Shown: positions 40,649 through 49,389, numbered from the stretch's first letter. The stretch is DNA of 64,000 nucleotides from Kibdelosporangium sp. MJ126-NF4 (GCF_000826545.1 NZ_CDME01000011.1:1626657-1690656); one strand, 5' to 3'. Program-made: numbers and translations. Notes: generated by a model not told the origin, from the sequence alone.

Positions 40649-41848
40649 ATGTTCGAACAACTCGCTGTGGCATTCCATGAACGTCATGCGCCGCCGGATA
40701 TTCCGGTGTCGCAGATGGATCGGGAACAAACCCGTAACTACATCGCGGACCGTTATCGACAGCGGAATGTTGTTGATGCGGAGTTGATCCGGGGTTTGGC
40801 GCGTTTCGCGGAGTTGCATCCACCGCAGCGGTCGGGGATCGAGGTGGGTGACGGCGCGGCGGAGGATCTGGCGATTGAGTTGTGTCTGAGTCCGGTGACG
40901 ACGGGGAAGCAGTTGTCGCAGGCGCAGGCGTTGGTGACGAGGCTTCCTGCCACGGTCGAGGCGATGGCGGAGGGTGAGGTGGATGTGATGCGGGCCAAGG
41001 CCATGCATGACTACACGATCGGCCTGGACGAGGATCAGGCACTGGCGGTGGAGAAACGGGTCCTGGAGGGTGGGAAGTGCGAGAATCTGACCCGGTTCAA
41101 GCACGCCATCCGCCGTGAACTGATCTGGGCTGATCCGGACGGTGAGGAGGAACGGCGCCAGTTGAAGAAGGGCGGGCGGGATGCTGTCAAGTGGCACAAG
41201 CCCGACGGCACCTCCGCCATCACGATCACCCTGCAGCCACACGAGGCGGAGCAGGCCTACTTCCAACTGGATCTGTTGGCCAAGCTCAGCTCCAGGCCGG
41301 GGCGGAGTCGGGCGCAGGCGCGGGCGGATGTGTTCATGGACCTGGTCACCTTCAGGAGGACAGTGGATCGTCCTGCGGTGGCGGTGCATGTGCTGGCGCC
41401 GATGACCACTCTGATGGGCCTCAACCGGGAGCCTGGGGAGATCAGTGGCTATGGGCCGATCACGGCGGAGTACGCCAGGGAACTCGCCCGCGATGCCACC
41501 TGGCGACGAGTCATCACCGACCCGACCGGACAGGTCCTGGAGGTCAGTCGGAACCGGTTTGCCTCACCCAGCTTGCGACGACACCTCCAGCTACGGGACT
41601 GGACCTGTCGCCAGCCCGGCTGCGCGGTTCCGGCCCAGCGGTGCGAGACCGATCATTCCGAGCCCCACAGCCGCGGTGGGGTGACCAGTGTGGGGAATCT
41701 GGCCATGTTCTGCAAACGCCACAATCTCATGCGGCAACGCACCAACTGGCAGCTGGAACACCCCAAGCCCGGCACCCTTGTCTTCACCACCCCCAGCAAG
41801 CAAACCGTCGTCACCAAGCCCCAGGCGCACGACGTCCCGCCGTTCTAA
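40649..41848 (+). CDS. DUF222 and HNH endonuclease domain protein (13E12 repeat family)
   Basis: A 399-residue protein. The N-terminal DUF222 region (about 25-260) contains 'LIRGLARFAELHPPQRSGIEVGDGAAEDLAIELCLSPVTTGKQLSQAQALVTRLPAT'. The C-terminal HNH nuclease is 'RDWTCRQPGCAVPAQRCETDHSEPHSRGGVTSVGNLAMFCKRHN', with zinc-binding Cys pairs and the catalytic His in 'ETDH'. It is the only gene between the two inverted repeats. The family is widespread and multi-copy in actinobacteria and is suspected of homing-like mobility. Intact and full length. Confidence 0.92.
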   Translation: MFEQLAVAFHERHAPPDIPVSQMDREQTRNYIADRYRQRNVVDAELIRGLARFAELHPPQRSGIEVGDGAAEDLAIELCLSPVTTGKQLSQAQALVTRLPATVEAMAEGEVDVMRAKAMHDYTIGLDEDQALAVEKRVLEGGKCENLTRFKHAIRRELIWADPDGEEERRQLKKGGRDAVKWHKPDGTSAITITLQPHEAEQAYFQLDLLAKLSSRPGRSRAQARADVFMDLVTFRRTVDRPAVAVHVLAPMTTLMGLNREPGEISGYGPITAEYARELARDATWRRVITDPTGQVLEVSRNRFASPSLRRHLQLRDWTCRQPGCAVPAQRCETDHSEPHSRGGVTSVGNLAMFCKRHNLMRQRTNWQLEHPKPGTLVFTTPSKQTVVTKPQAHDVPPF

Positions 41849-41858
41849 CCCGCCGCTG

Positions 41859-42055
41859 CGGGATGTGGATGGTGAGTCACGCTCTGCTCACCAGTGGGCC
41901 ACCCGCCGCCGTGCCCGGTTTGAACGGATTACTTCTGATTGCGTCAGCGCTGTTGGTTACGTTGGAGTGCGACTCCCAGCCTCGGCTGACAGTCACAGCG
42001 CTGGTTACCCTGTGTTGGTTACGTACCAGCCAGTTTACCTTTTCCAGCTGGCTTG
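41859..42055 (-). repeat. Right inverted repeat of the DUF222/HNH element
   Basis: Reverse-complement counterpart of 40383-40580. The closest matches lie in 41859-42029; the outer 25 bp are weaker. The rest of 41849-42125 holds a nearly pure C/T tract (about 42031-42116) and no gene. Confidence 0.85.
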
Positions 42056-42125
42056 CCCCTTGGTTTCTTTTCTTCCTTTCTCTTCCTTGCTTCCTTTTTC
42101 TTTTCGCTTTCCAGCTTGATGCAGG

Positions 42126-42620
42126 TCAGGGCGTCACCGGGATGATTCGTGCGTCGACCAGTGACCCCTTAACGATGTCCAGAGCGCCGATGGTGCCGTG
42201 GGGCTGGCGCCTACGATCGGTAGGGGAGCCGGGATTGAAGATCCGCACACCATCACCGCTCCGGTCCATCGGGATGTGCGAATGGCCGAACACGACCAGG
42301 TCCGCCTCCGGGAACAAACGACGCATCCGTGCGGTCCGCCCAGCCGCCTGACCACTGTCATGGATCATCGCGACCTTCAAACCGTCAAGGTCGACCACGA
42401 GCGTCTCGGGCGCGCCCCAAGCGGCCACGTCCGGCCCATCGTTGTTGCCGAGCACAACGTGCACCGGGGCAAACACGGCCAACTCATCGAGAACGTCCGC
42501 CGTGCACACATCACCGGCATGCAGGATCACGTCGGCCTCCCGCAAGTGCTCAGCCACCCGCGCCGGGCACGACTTCCAACGGCGAGGTGAATGCGTGTCA
42601 GCGAGTACCACCACTCTCAC
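42126..42620 (-). CDS. YfcE/MJ0936-type metallophosphoesterase
   Basis: A 164-residue phosphodiesterase: 'VVVLADTHSPRRW' (D-x-H), 'DVILHAGDVCTADVLDEL' (GD-x), 'VVLGNNDGPD' (GNND), and 'VVFGHSHIPMDR' (GHSH). These give the complete two-metal site. Family members hydrolyse bis-pNPP and possibly cyclic nucleotides or nucleotide diesters. The start is GTG 42620. It ends close to the pyrimidine-rich tract that follows the HNH element. Confidence 0.9.
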   Translation of the reverse strand: MRVVVLADTHSPRRWKSCPARVAEHLREADVILHAGDVCTADVLDELAVFAPVHVVLGNNDGPDVAAWGAPETLVVDLDGLKVAMIHDSGQAAGRTARMRRLFPEADLVVFGHSHIPMDRSGDGVRIFNPGSPTDRRRQPHGTIGALDIVKGSLVDARIIPVTP

Positions 42621-42635
42621 CCAACCAACCTAGAC

Positions 42636-42953
42636 TCACCACCGCACAGCGGTGAAGTCGATCGGCCGGGACGGCACAGTGGCAGCCCGCTCAGCCAACT
42701 GTCGCCACCGCACGTCCATCTCCGCAGACGGCAGCAACTGTCGATCGCCGTGGCCGGGCAGCAGCCACGAGAACCGGAACCGCCCGACCGACTCGGCCAG
42801 TGACCGGGCAAGAACCTCCATGGAATACCAAGTGACACTCTCAGCCACGGTCAGGTCGGCGAGCGCCCGGGACCAGTACACGAGTTGTGTCCACAGAGGA
42901 ACACACTGCTGTCCGGCCGCATCGATCGACCAGTCGAGGTCGTTCGTGTCCAT
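42636..42953 (-). CDS. Small cytoplasmic protein of unknown function
   Basis: A 105-residue protein, 'MDTNDLDWSIDAAGQQCVPLWTQLVYWSRALADLTVAESVTWYSMEVLARSLAESVG', helical and Trp-rich, no recognised domain. AAAGGAGT lies eight bases before the ATG at 42953, so translation is well supported. It is 15 bp upstream of the phosphoesterase start on the same strand and may be co-transcribed with it. It is divergent from the SUFU-like gene. Confidence 0.7.
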   Translation of the reverse strand: MDTNDLDWSIDAAGQQCVPLWTQLVYWSRALADLTVAESVTWYSMEVLARSLAESVGRFRFSWLLPGHGDRQLLPSAEMDVRWRQLAERAATVPSRPIDFTAVRW

Positions 42954-43081
42954 GTGGTGGACTCCTTTCGGGAACGCTCTCAGGAGTACCACGACGAACA
43001 CGCGAACATCAGTCTTGTTCTGTCGACGCAACCTCTATCTGTCACGCGAATCCGCCGAAACAACTGTCCTAAAAGGACGTC

Positions 43082-43648
43082 GTGATAGCATGCCGCATGC
43101 CCGCAGCAGCTGTGTTGTCAGACGTCTACCGGTCGCTCCAGACGGAACTCGGCGAGGAGGTCGACGGCAGCACGTTCGAGAACGGGCCGGGCCCGTTGGC
43201 CCGGATCGACGTGATGGTCCACCGAACCGGTCCGTTGCTGGTCTTCGCCACCATCGGCATGTCGATCGAGCCGATGCCGACGGGTGACAACCGGGCGGAA
43301 CTCCGCCTGCACCGCCGTGGCCCGCTGAACCCAGACGACCACGGCCGCATCGCCGTGCAACTGGCCAACACGGCGGGCTATCCGTGGCACTACGGCCGAC
43401 CGCTCAACTGGGGCGAGATAGTCCCACTCGGCGGCCAGATGCCGACGTTCGGCGGCTGCTCGGCGTTGTTCCTTGCCGGGCCGTGGATGCAGGGCCAGCC
43501 GGGCTACCTGGACACCGGAGCCGGACCCGTCCAGGTGATCAACGCCGTGCCGATCACCGAGGCGGAACGGGCGCACGCGCGGACGATGCACCCGATGCGG
43601 TTCTTCGAGGGTCTGCTGGGAGCCAGGGACGTCACTATCGGGGGATGA
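43082..43648 (+). CDS. Suppressor-of-fused (SUFU) domain protein
   Basis: A 188-residue protein with the bacterial SUFU pattern: 'VDGSTFENGPGPLARIDVMVHRTGPLLVFATIGMSIEPM', 'NRAELRLHRRGPL', 'QLANTAGYPWHYGRPLNWGEIVPLG', and 'VINAVPITEAERAHARTMHPMRFFEGLLG'. In bacteria such proteins often act as immunity proteins or accompany polymorphic toxins, but no toxin gene is adjacent. GTG 43082 is four bases after AAAAGGA; ATG 43097 is an alternative. Its last 14 bases overlap the convergent diguanylate cyclase gene. Confidence 0.8.
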   Translation: MIACRMPAAAVLSDVYRSLQTELGEEVDGSTFENGPGPLARIDVMVHRTGPLLVFATIGMSIEPMPTGDNRAELRLHRRGPLNPDDHGRIAVQLANTAGYPWHYGRPLNWGEIVPLGGQMPTFGGCSALFLAGPWMQGQPGYLDTGAGPVQVINAVPITEAERAHARTMHPMRFFEGLLGARDVTIGG

Positions 43649-44579
43649 ACGACCGCCATTCGTCCATAGCGCCCTCCACCACGTCACACACCGGGCAGGC
43701 CGACGTCTTGGTCGGCGTCGACGGCGGACGCTCGGCTGCGCGCGCCGACGGCTCCTCGGTCGCCGGGGCGGTCGACGTCTTCGTCGGCGTCTGCTTCGGC
43801 TTCTGCACAGGCGCCACCGGGCGAGGCGGCGGCTGAACGGTGGCCGTCATCGTGACGGTCGTCGGCACGGTCACCGCGGGCATCGTGACGGTGGGCAGCA
43901 CCGCGTTGAGCGGCGGCTCGGCCGCGACGACCTGGGCCACCTTCGGAGCGTCGCCCACCAGAGCGACCACGACGACGCCCGCGGCGCACGCGCCGAGCAG
44001 CGCGAGCGGAACCGCGCGCGGCGAACGCCTCTCCCGCGGCGCCTTGACCCTGTTGCGCCCGGCCTTCTTCGCTTGCCGCAGCGCGGCGTCCGCTTCGACG
44101 ATCAGGGACTCGACGTCCGTTCCCGGGCTGCCGACCGCGACGCCGAAGGACGCCGTGATCGTGTCGATCCGGACGGTCCCGCCGTGTGTGGGGGCGTGCA
44201 CCACGAGCGACTGGATGTCCTTGCGGACGCGTTCGGTCACCGCCAAGGCCTCGTCAAGGACGGTATCGGGCAACAGGATCAGGAACTCGTCACCGCCGTG
44301 CCCGCCGTAGCGGCCGACCAGATCGCCCTTGCGCGTCCGTTGCTTCAGCGTGTCGGCGACGGCCTTGAGCACCGCGTCCCCCGCCACGTGCCCGTGCCGG
44401 TCGTTCACGCCTTTGAAGTTGTCGAGATCGACCACGACCAGCGTGGTCGACGGCGAGGCTGCGAGTACGTGGGGCGCTTGCTCGTCCCAGCCCCACCTGT
44501 CCAGCAACAAGGTCAACCGGTCGGTGGCCCACCGGCTGTGTGGCCGGCCGCACGAGTCACAGCTGGACGAATTGGTCAT
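43635..44579 (-). CDS. GGDEF-domain (diguanylate cyclase-like) membrane protein with CxxC ends
   Basis: A 314-residue protein. Residues 1-25 carry 'SCDSCGRPH', a zinc-finger-like start. The GGDEF domain is about 28-185 with 'VDLDNFKGVNDRHGHVAGD' and the intact active-site motif 'GGHGGDEFLILLPD'. A single helix ('LLGACAAGVVVVALVG') at about 205-222 follows. A Pro/Thr-rich exported stalk comes next, and the end has 'CPVCDVVEGAMDEW'. Most GGDEF enzymes have sensor modules before the catalytic domain; here the sensor-like part comes after it. No I-site RxxD is obvious. It probably makes c-di-GMP, which in actinomycetes controls development. Confidence 0.85.
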   Translation of the reverse strand: MTNSSSCDSCGRPHSRWATDRLTLLLDRWGWDEQAPHVLAASPSTTLVVVDLDNFKGVNDRHGHVAGDAVLKAVADTLKQRTRKGDLVGRYGGHGGDEFLILLPDTVLDEALAVTERVRKDIQSLVVHAPTHGGTVRIDTITASFGVAVGSPGTDVESLIVEADAALRQAKKAGRNRVKAPRERRSPRAVPLALLGACAAGVVVVALVGDAPKVAQVVAAEPPLNAVLPTVTMPAVTVPTTVTMTATVQPPPRPVAPVQKPKQTPTKTSTAPATEEPSARAAERPPSTPTKTSACPVCDVVEGAMDEWRSFIPR

Positions 44580-44771
44580 GTTGGGGCAGTCTCCCTTCGG
44601 CCGGTGAGACTATCGGTTGATCATCAGCTACGCAGCGTCTCAGTGGAGTGAACCCGTGACCCGTCGGGTGATCTTCGTTCATCCCCTCGTGCGCTCTGTG
44701 ACAACTGTGCATGATGTGACAAATGCGTGTCCGATTTCTGTCACGACGCGCCACGTGGCCCGACGGTCCGC

Positions 44772-45659
44772 TCAGAAGCCCAGCTGCTGTCGTAGGACGG
44801 TCAGCGTGTGCGACGACTCCACGGTTCGTTCCTGGTCAGCGGCGGCGACGGCCTGAGCGAGCGCGTCCCCGATCACCATGCCGGTCAACGACTCACCAGA
44901 CATCCCGGTCGGGCTGTGCGGGGCGTGCAGCGACACGGTCACCTCGTCGGCCAACTCCCCGGCCAGTTGGTCCGTGACCAGGATGATCTTGGCGCCGACC
45001 GTCCGCGCGCGGTCCAGGAGCACCTCCATGTCGACGAGCATCCGGCCCGGCGCGAACACGACCACCGCGTCGCCCTGCTCGATGTCCATCAGGTCGTCGG
45101 CGAGCCTGAAGCCCGCCGACTGGATGCTCCGGGAACGCAGCCCGGTCCGCCGCAGCTTCAACGACAGGTGCTCGCCCGACACCGAGGACGCGCCGACGCC
45201 GTAGGTCAGAACCTGCCGTGCCTCCACCAGTATCCGCACGGCCGTCGAGTACGCCTCCAGTGAATGGCTGCGGCGCAACAACTCGATCCGGTCGAGCGCC
45301 TCGCTGACCACCCGGTCCCACACGCGTGCCAGGTCCCCGCCGGTGGACTCGACGCGCTGGCGTGCCCGTTCCTCCGGGGCGATCTCGGTGGTGAACGGGG
45401 CCGCGACCTTGCCCTTGAGGTCGGCCAGCCCGGTGTAGCCGAGTGCTTGGAGAGTGCGGATCACGGTGGCGTTGCTCGTCTTGCTCTCCGCGCCGATGTC
45501 CTGTGCGGACATGTAGAGCAGCCGTTCCGGCGTGATGGCCGAGAGCGACCGGCAGACACCGCGCGCGGCGGGGGAGAACTCGTCCCAGTGGTCCCGGATT
45601 CGGGACCGCAGGTCGAGCAGTGCCGGATTTCGTGTCGCATTCGTTACATCAGCCTGCAC
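44772..45659 (-). CDS. RpiR/MurR-family transcriptional regulator (HTH + SIS)
   Basis: A 295-residue regulator. The HTH_6 domain (about 10-85) has 'RLLYMSAQDIGAESKTSNATVIRTLQALGYTGLADLKGKV'. A SIS sugar-isomerase-like ligand domain (about 130-260) has 'ARQVLTYGVGASSVSGEHLSLKLRRTGLRS', 'GDAVVVFAPGRM' and 'GAKIILVTDQLAGELADEVTVSL'. It is divergent from the C45 peptidase/ABC operon, with TTAC/GTAA-type inverted repeats between. RpiR regulators sense phosphosugars or small ligands such as MurNAc-6-P. Here the ligand may be an oligopeptide or amidated compound breakdown product. GTG 45659. Confidence 0.86.
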   Translation of the reverse strand: MQADVTNATRNPALLDLRSRIRDHWDEFSPAARGVCRSLSAITPERLLYMSAQDIGAESKTSNATVIRTLQALGYTGLADLKGKVAAPFTTEIAPEERARQRVESTGGDLARVWDRVVSEALDRIELLRRSHSLEAYSTAVRILVEARQVLTYGVGASSVSGEHLSLKLRRTGLRSRSIQSAGFRLADDLMDIEQGDAVVVFAPGRMLVDMEVLLDRARTVGAKIILVTDQLAGELADEVTVSLHAPHSPTGMSGESLTGMVIGDALAQAVAAADQERTVESSHTLTVLRQQLGF

Positions 45660-45660
45660 C

Positions 45661-45699
45661 TTCGTACTCTACATTACGCCGTGTAAGAGACGTTACGAA
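45661..45699. promoter_or_regulatory. Dyads in the RpiR/C45 divergent promoter
   Basis: Two inverted repeats are nested: TTCGTA (45661-45666) pairs with TACGAA (45694-45699), and inside them TTAC (45674-45677) pairs with GTAA (45683-45686). They fill the 60-bp gap between the regulator (start 45659) and the C45 gene (start 45720). RpiR operators are often such spaced dyads. Assignment is by position only. Confidence 0.55.
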
Positions 45700-45719
45700 A
45701 TTGGTGGTTTGGTAACACG

Positions 45720-46817
45720 ATGTCCATCATGACGATCGAGATCTCCGGCGAACCGCACGACCGCGGCAGGCAGCACGGCGAGGCAGCGGCCGGGCAGATC
45801 GCGGCCGCGATCGAGTACTACGCCAGGGCTTTCGAGCAACAGACCCGGCTGTCCTGGCCCGACATCCTCGAGCGCGCGGTGGCGTGGCAGGACCTGATCG
45901 GCAAGGACTACCCCGACATGCTCGCCGAGATGACCGGCATCGCCGAGGGCGCGGGCGTGCGGCTGACCGAGATCGTCGCGCTCAACTGCCGTGGCGAGAT
46001 CCTCTACGACACCGGACTCAGTACCCAGAACGACGGCTGCACGTCGTTCTCGCTCGCCGGGCCCGCTGCAGGTGACGGGCACGTCTACGCGGGCCAGAAC
46101 TGGGACTGGCGCCACCAGGTACGCGACACCGTGATCATCGTGCGGGTGGTGCAGCCGCCGAAGCCGACCGTGATCATGCAGGTCGAGGCGGGCCAGATTG
46201 GCAGGCACGGCGCCAACTCGGCCGGGATCGCGTTGAACGCCAACGGTCTCGGCGGACGGTTCGACAACTCCGTCGGCGTCCCGCAGACCGTCATCCGCAG
46301 GCAGGTGCTCGACTCGTCGAACATCGCCGACGCGATCGGCATCCTGTCCAGGACCAGGGCGCACATCGCCAGCAACGCGCTGCTGACCCACGCCTCCGGC
46401 TTCGCCATCGACATGGAGACCACGCCGGGCGCGGTGTTCTGGGAGTACCCGGACAAGGGCTTGCTTGTGCACGGAAACCACTACCAGGCCGGAGTTCCCG
46501 TGCAACTGGCGGCGACCTACCGGCCGATGTCGCCGGACTCCCTGCTGCGTGTCCCGCAGGCAAGGAGGGGGCTCGCCGCGGCCGCCGTCACCGAGAAACC
46601 GGCGGACGTGCGCACCGCGATCCACACCGCGATGTCCGACCACCTCGGCCACCCCGAATCGGTCTGCACGCACCCCGACGACCGGCTCGAACCGGTCCGT
46701 CAATGGTCCACATTGGTCTCCAGCTGCGTCGACCTGACCACCGGCGACTACTACCTCACCCACGGCCTGCCGTGCGAGCACTCGTACACCCAAGTGCCGT
46801 TCAACCTCTACGACTAG
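45720..46817 (+). CDS. C45-family peptidase / penicillin acyltransferase-like Ntn hydrolase
   Basis: A 365-residue cytoplasmic Ntn hydrolase. 'PHDRGRQHGEAAAGQIAAAIEYYARAF' is the C45 N-terminal signature. The nucleophile is C107 in 'NDGCTSFSLAG', which becomes N-terminal after autocleavage. 'GQNWDW', 'LNANGLGGRFDNSVGVP' and 'LLTHASGFAIDMET' follow. Related fungal enzymes are isopenicillin N acyltransferases; bacterial C45 enzymes hydrolyse or transfer acyl amides. It is first in the operon ahead of a complete peptide ABC importer, so the imported compound is probably deacylated or opened by it. Confidence 0.86.
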   Translation: MSIMTIEISGEPHDRGRQHGEAAAGQIAAAIEYYARAFEQQTRLSWPDILERAVAWQDLIGKDYPDMLAEMTGIAEGAGVRLTEIVALNCRGEILYDTGLSTQNDGCTSFSLAGPAAGDGHVYAGQNWDWRHQVRDTVIIVRVVQPPKPTVIMQVEAGQIGRHGANSAGIALNANGLGGRFDNSVGVPQTVIRRQVLDSSNIADAIGILSRTRAHIASNALLTHASGFAIDMETTPGAVFWEYPDKGLLVHGNHYQAGVPVQLAATYRPMSPDSLLRVPQARRGLAAAAVTEKPADVRTAIHTAMSDHLGHPESVCTHPDDRLEPVRQWSTLVSSCVDLTTGDYYLTHGLPCEHSYTQVPFNLYD

Positions 46818-46825
46818 GAAGATCA

Positions 46826-48439
46826 ATGTCCAGTGCGCCGCGATGGCTCGCCATGGCCACCCTTGTCACGCTGGTCGCCGGGTGTTCCGGCTCGAAGGCG
46901 GATCCCGACCAGGTCAGGCAGAACGTCAAGATGGTCGACGCCACTCCTGCCGCGGCCGGTCCGCTCGCCGAGGCGAACTGGCTGATCGCCAAGGAACCGT
47001 CCACCTTGGACCTCGACCAGGACGCGGCGAACTCGCAGAGCGACCTGATCCTGGCCAACGTCTGCGAGCGGCTGTTGCAGCTCAAACCGGACCTGACCTC
47101 GAAACCCCACCTGGCCAGCGAGTACAAGTGGGCGACGCCGGACACGCTCGTGTTCACCCTGCGCGCGGACGTGACGTTCCACAGCGGAAAGCCGATGACC
47201 GCGGACGACGTGGTCTGGAGCATGCAGCGGCACGCCGCCGACGGCGCCGCGGAATCCGACGAGTACGTGAACGTCACGTCGATCGCCAAGACCGGACCGG
47301 CCGAGGTGACCGTCAAACTCAAGCAGCCGGACGCGTTGTTCATCCAGGCCATGGCCGGTGACGCCGGAGTGGTGCTGGAACGGGCGGCGGTCGAACAGCA
47401 GGGCGACAAGTACGGCACCCCGCGCGGGAAGGACGCGTGCTCCGGCCCGTTCGCAGTGGACACCTGGACCTCCGGCGACCGCGTCGTGCTGACGAAGGCG
47501 GCGGACTACTGGGACAAGGCGAAAGCCGCGAAGACCGGGCGGATCACCTTCCGCTGGGCCGAGGACGACGCCATTGTCAACTCGCTGGTCACCGGCTCGG
47601 CCGACGGGGCGTACCTGGAGAACCTGGCTGCGGCGACCCGGCTGGCGACCGGCACCGCGACCACCATCAGCCAAGGCCCGGACACCCGCGTGTGGAGCCT
47701 GATGGCGACCGAACGCGGTGCTCTCGCGGACGCCCGGCTGCGCAAGGCCCTGTCGCTGGCGATCAACCGCGACGGGATCAACCGCGCTGCCATGGCTGGG
47801 CTCGGCCAGCCCGCGAAGGAACCGGTCGGCCCCGGCGCGTGGGGCTACGAGAAGGCCGCGTTCCAGTCCGCGTACGACAAACTGCCCGGTTCCCCGGTAC
47901 CACCGGACATCGAGGCGGCCAAGAAACTCGTCGCCGAGGTGGGCGCGACCCAGCCGATCGTGGTGGCCAGCGACGGCAGCCCGATCCGGGGCGTGATCGC
48001 CAACGCGCTGGTCGACGCGGCCGGGAAGATCGGCCTGCAGGCGAGCATCGTCCAGATCCCGACGCAGACCTACGGCGACTTCCTGATCAAGCCGGACGTG
48101 CGCAAACAGGCCGACCTGTTCGCCGACGACTACTACATCTCCAAGAACGACCCGGTCGGCTTCTACAAGAACGGCTCGTCCAAGTCGTCGGTGAACTGGG
48201 TCTTCAAGGACCCGGAATACGACAAGCTGGTGCCCAAGGCACGGGCCGCGACCGACGACGCGCAACGCTCCGGGATCGCGATCGACATGGCCAAGCGGTG
48301 GGCGGACGGGATGCCGTGGATTCCGCTCCTGCAGAGCCCGAGCACGGTGGCGTTGTCCACAAAGGTCACCGGAGTGCCCGCGTCCGGGTGCTACCGGTAC
48401 TACCCGTGGGCCGCGGACCTGGGGGCTAAGGGACAGTGA
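46826..48439 (+). CDS. Oligopeptide/dipeptide-type ABC transporter substrate-binding lipoprotein
   Basis: A 537-residue SBP_bac_5 lipoprotein. The lipobox is 'LVAGC' with acyl-Cys at about 20, followed by Ser-Gly-Ser-Lys. The core is typical: 'EPSTLDLDQDAANSQSDLILANVCERLLQLKPDLTSKPHLASEYKW', 'FHSGKPMTADDVVWSMQRHA', 'LRKALSLAINRDGINRAAMAGLGQPAKEPVGPGAWGYE'. It binds the ligand outside the cell and hands it to the permeases. It lies eight bases after the C45 stop with AGGAAG as ribosome site. Its stop overlaps the permease start (TGATG). Confidence 0.9.
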   Translation: MSSAPRWLAMATLVTLVAGCSGSKADPDQVRQNVKMVDATPAAAGPLAEANWLIAKEPSTLDLDQDAANSQSDLILANVCERLLQLKPDLTSKPHLASEYKWATPDTLVFTLRADVTFHSGKPMTADDVVWSMQRHAADGAAESDEYVNVTSIAKTGPAEVTVKLKQPDALFIQAMAGDAGVVLERAAVEQQGDKYGTPRGKDACSGPFAVDTWTSGDRVVLTKAADYWDKAKAAKTGRITFRWAEDDAIVNSLVTGSADGAYLENLAAATRLATGTATTISQGPDTRVWSLMATERGALADARLRKALSLAINRDGINRAAMAGLGQPAKEPVGPGAWGYEKAAFQSAYDKLPGSPVPPDIEAAKKLVAEVGATQPIVVASDGSPIRGVIANALVDAAGKIGLQASIVQIPTQTYGDFLIKPDVRKQADLFADDYYISKNDPVGFYKNGSSKSSVNWVFKDPEYDKLVPKARAATDDAQRSGIAIDMAKRWADGMPWIPLLQSPSTVALSTKVTGVPASGCYRYYPWAADLGAKGQ

Positions 48440-49389
48440 TGGTCACGGTCGTGGCACGACGGCTCGGAGCGATGGTGCTCACCCTCGTCCTCAGCTCGGT
48501 CGTGATCTTCGCGGCGATGTACGCCGCACCAGGTGATCCGGTCACGTTCCTGATCGGCAACCCGGAGAACATCACCCCGGAGAAGGTGGCCGCGGTCCGG
48601 GCCCAGTACCACCTCGACGAACCGGTGTGGACGCAGTACGCGCTCTGGGCGGGCAACGTCCTGCAGGGTGACCTCGGCACGTCGTTCGTCTACCGCCAGC
48701 CGGTCTCCGACCTGATGGGGCCACGGCTGGGCGTCACACTGACGCTCGTGGCCATGGCCGCGGTGCTGTTCGTGCTGCTCGGTGTGTCCCTCGGGGTGGT
48801 CTCCGCGCTCAAGCGGGGTACCGCGCTCGACTCGGTCATCACCGGCGCGACGACGTTCCTCAACTCGGTGCCCAGTTTCGTCACCGCGCTGGTGCTGGTG
48901 TCGTTCTTCTCGGTCCAACTCGGCTGGTTCGACGTGGCCGGTGCCGGATCCGGGTTCGCCGACCGGCTCTACCACCTGACGTTGCCCGCGATCGCGCTCG
49001 CTCTGGGCGCGCTCGCGGTGATCAGCCGGGTGACCAGGCAGACCATGCTGGAACAGCGGACGCTGGACCACGTCGAGGCGGCCCGCAGTTTCGGCTTGGC
49101 GCCGCACAAGGTCGTGCTGCGGCACGTGCTGCGCAACTCGCTCGGGCCGATCGTGACGATGTGCGGGCTGGTGCTGGCCAGCATGCTCGCCGGGACGATC
49201 GTGATCGAGAAGGTGTTCGGCCTCAGCGGCGTCGGCAGCCTGCTCGTCGAGGCCATCAACACGCACGACTTCCCGGTCGTGCAGGCGATCCTGCTGTACA
49301 TGGTGGTGGCCTACATGGTGGTGACCACTGTCGTCGACCTGGCGTATCCGCTGATCGACGCCCGCACAAGGGAAAGGAGCCGGGCATGA
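48439..49389 (+). CDS. ABC transporter permease, DppB/OppB type
   Basis: A 316-residue permease with six helices. 'APGDPVTFLIGNPENITPEKVAAVRAQYHLDEPVWTQYALWAGNVLQGDLGTSF' is the OppB N-terminal signature, and 'RTLDHVEAARSFGLAPHKVVLRHVLRNSLGP' the EAA loop that docks on the ATPases. It starts from ATG 48439 (or GTG 48436), overlapping the lipoprotein stop. It is the first membrane subunit of the importer. Confidence 0.9.
   Translation: MVTVVARRLGAMVLTLVLSSVVIFAAMYAAPGDPVTFLIGNPENITPEKVAAVRAQYHLDEPVWTQYALWAGNVLQGDLGTSFVYRQPVSDLMGPRLGVTLTLVAMAAVLFVLLGVSLGVVSALKRGTALDSVITGATTFLNSVPSFVTALVLVSFFSVQLGWFDVAGAGSGFADRLYHLTLPAIALALGALAVISRVTRQTMLEQRTLDHVEAARSFGLAPHKVVLRHVLRNSLGPIVTMCGLVLASMLAGTIVIEKVFGLSGVGSLLVEAINTHDFPVVQAILLYMVVAYMVVTTVVDLAYPLIDARTRERSRA

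Larger units (their letters stand above)
40383..42055 (+). mobile_element. Candidate mobile unit: DUF222/HNH gene bounded by ~200-bp inverted repeats
   Basis: The unit is about 1.7 kb: left inverted repeat, one gene (40649-41848), right inverted repeat. It resembles the REP13E12 repeat elements of mycobacteria, which carry DUF222/HNH genes and occur in several copies per chromosome. No transposase is present; the HNH nuclease itself would be the mobility function. No target-site duplication was found by eye. Composition is less GC-rich than flanking genes. Confidence 0.6.

Noticed and set aside
48355..48363. TTGTCCACA, identical to the actinobacterial DnaA box
   Set aside because: A single copy inside the substrate-binding protein gene; no cluster, dnaA/dnaN or AT-rich unwinding region, so not an origin.
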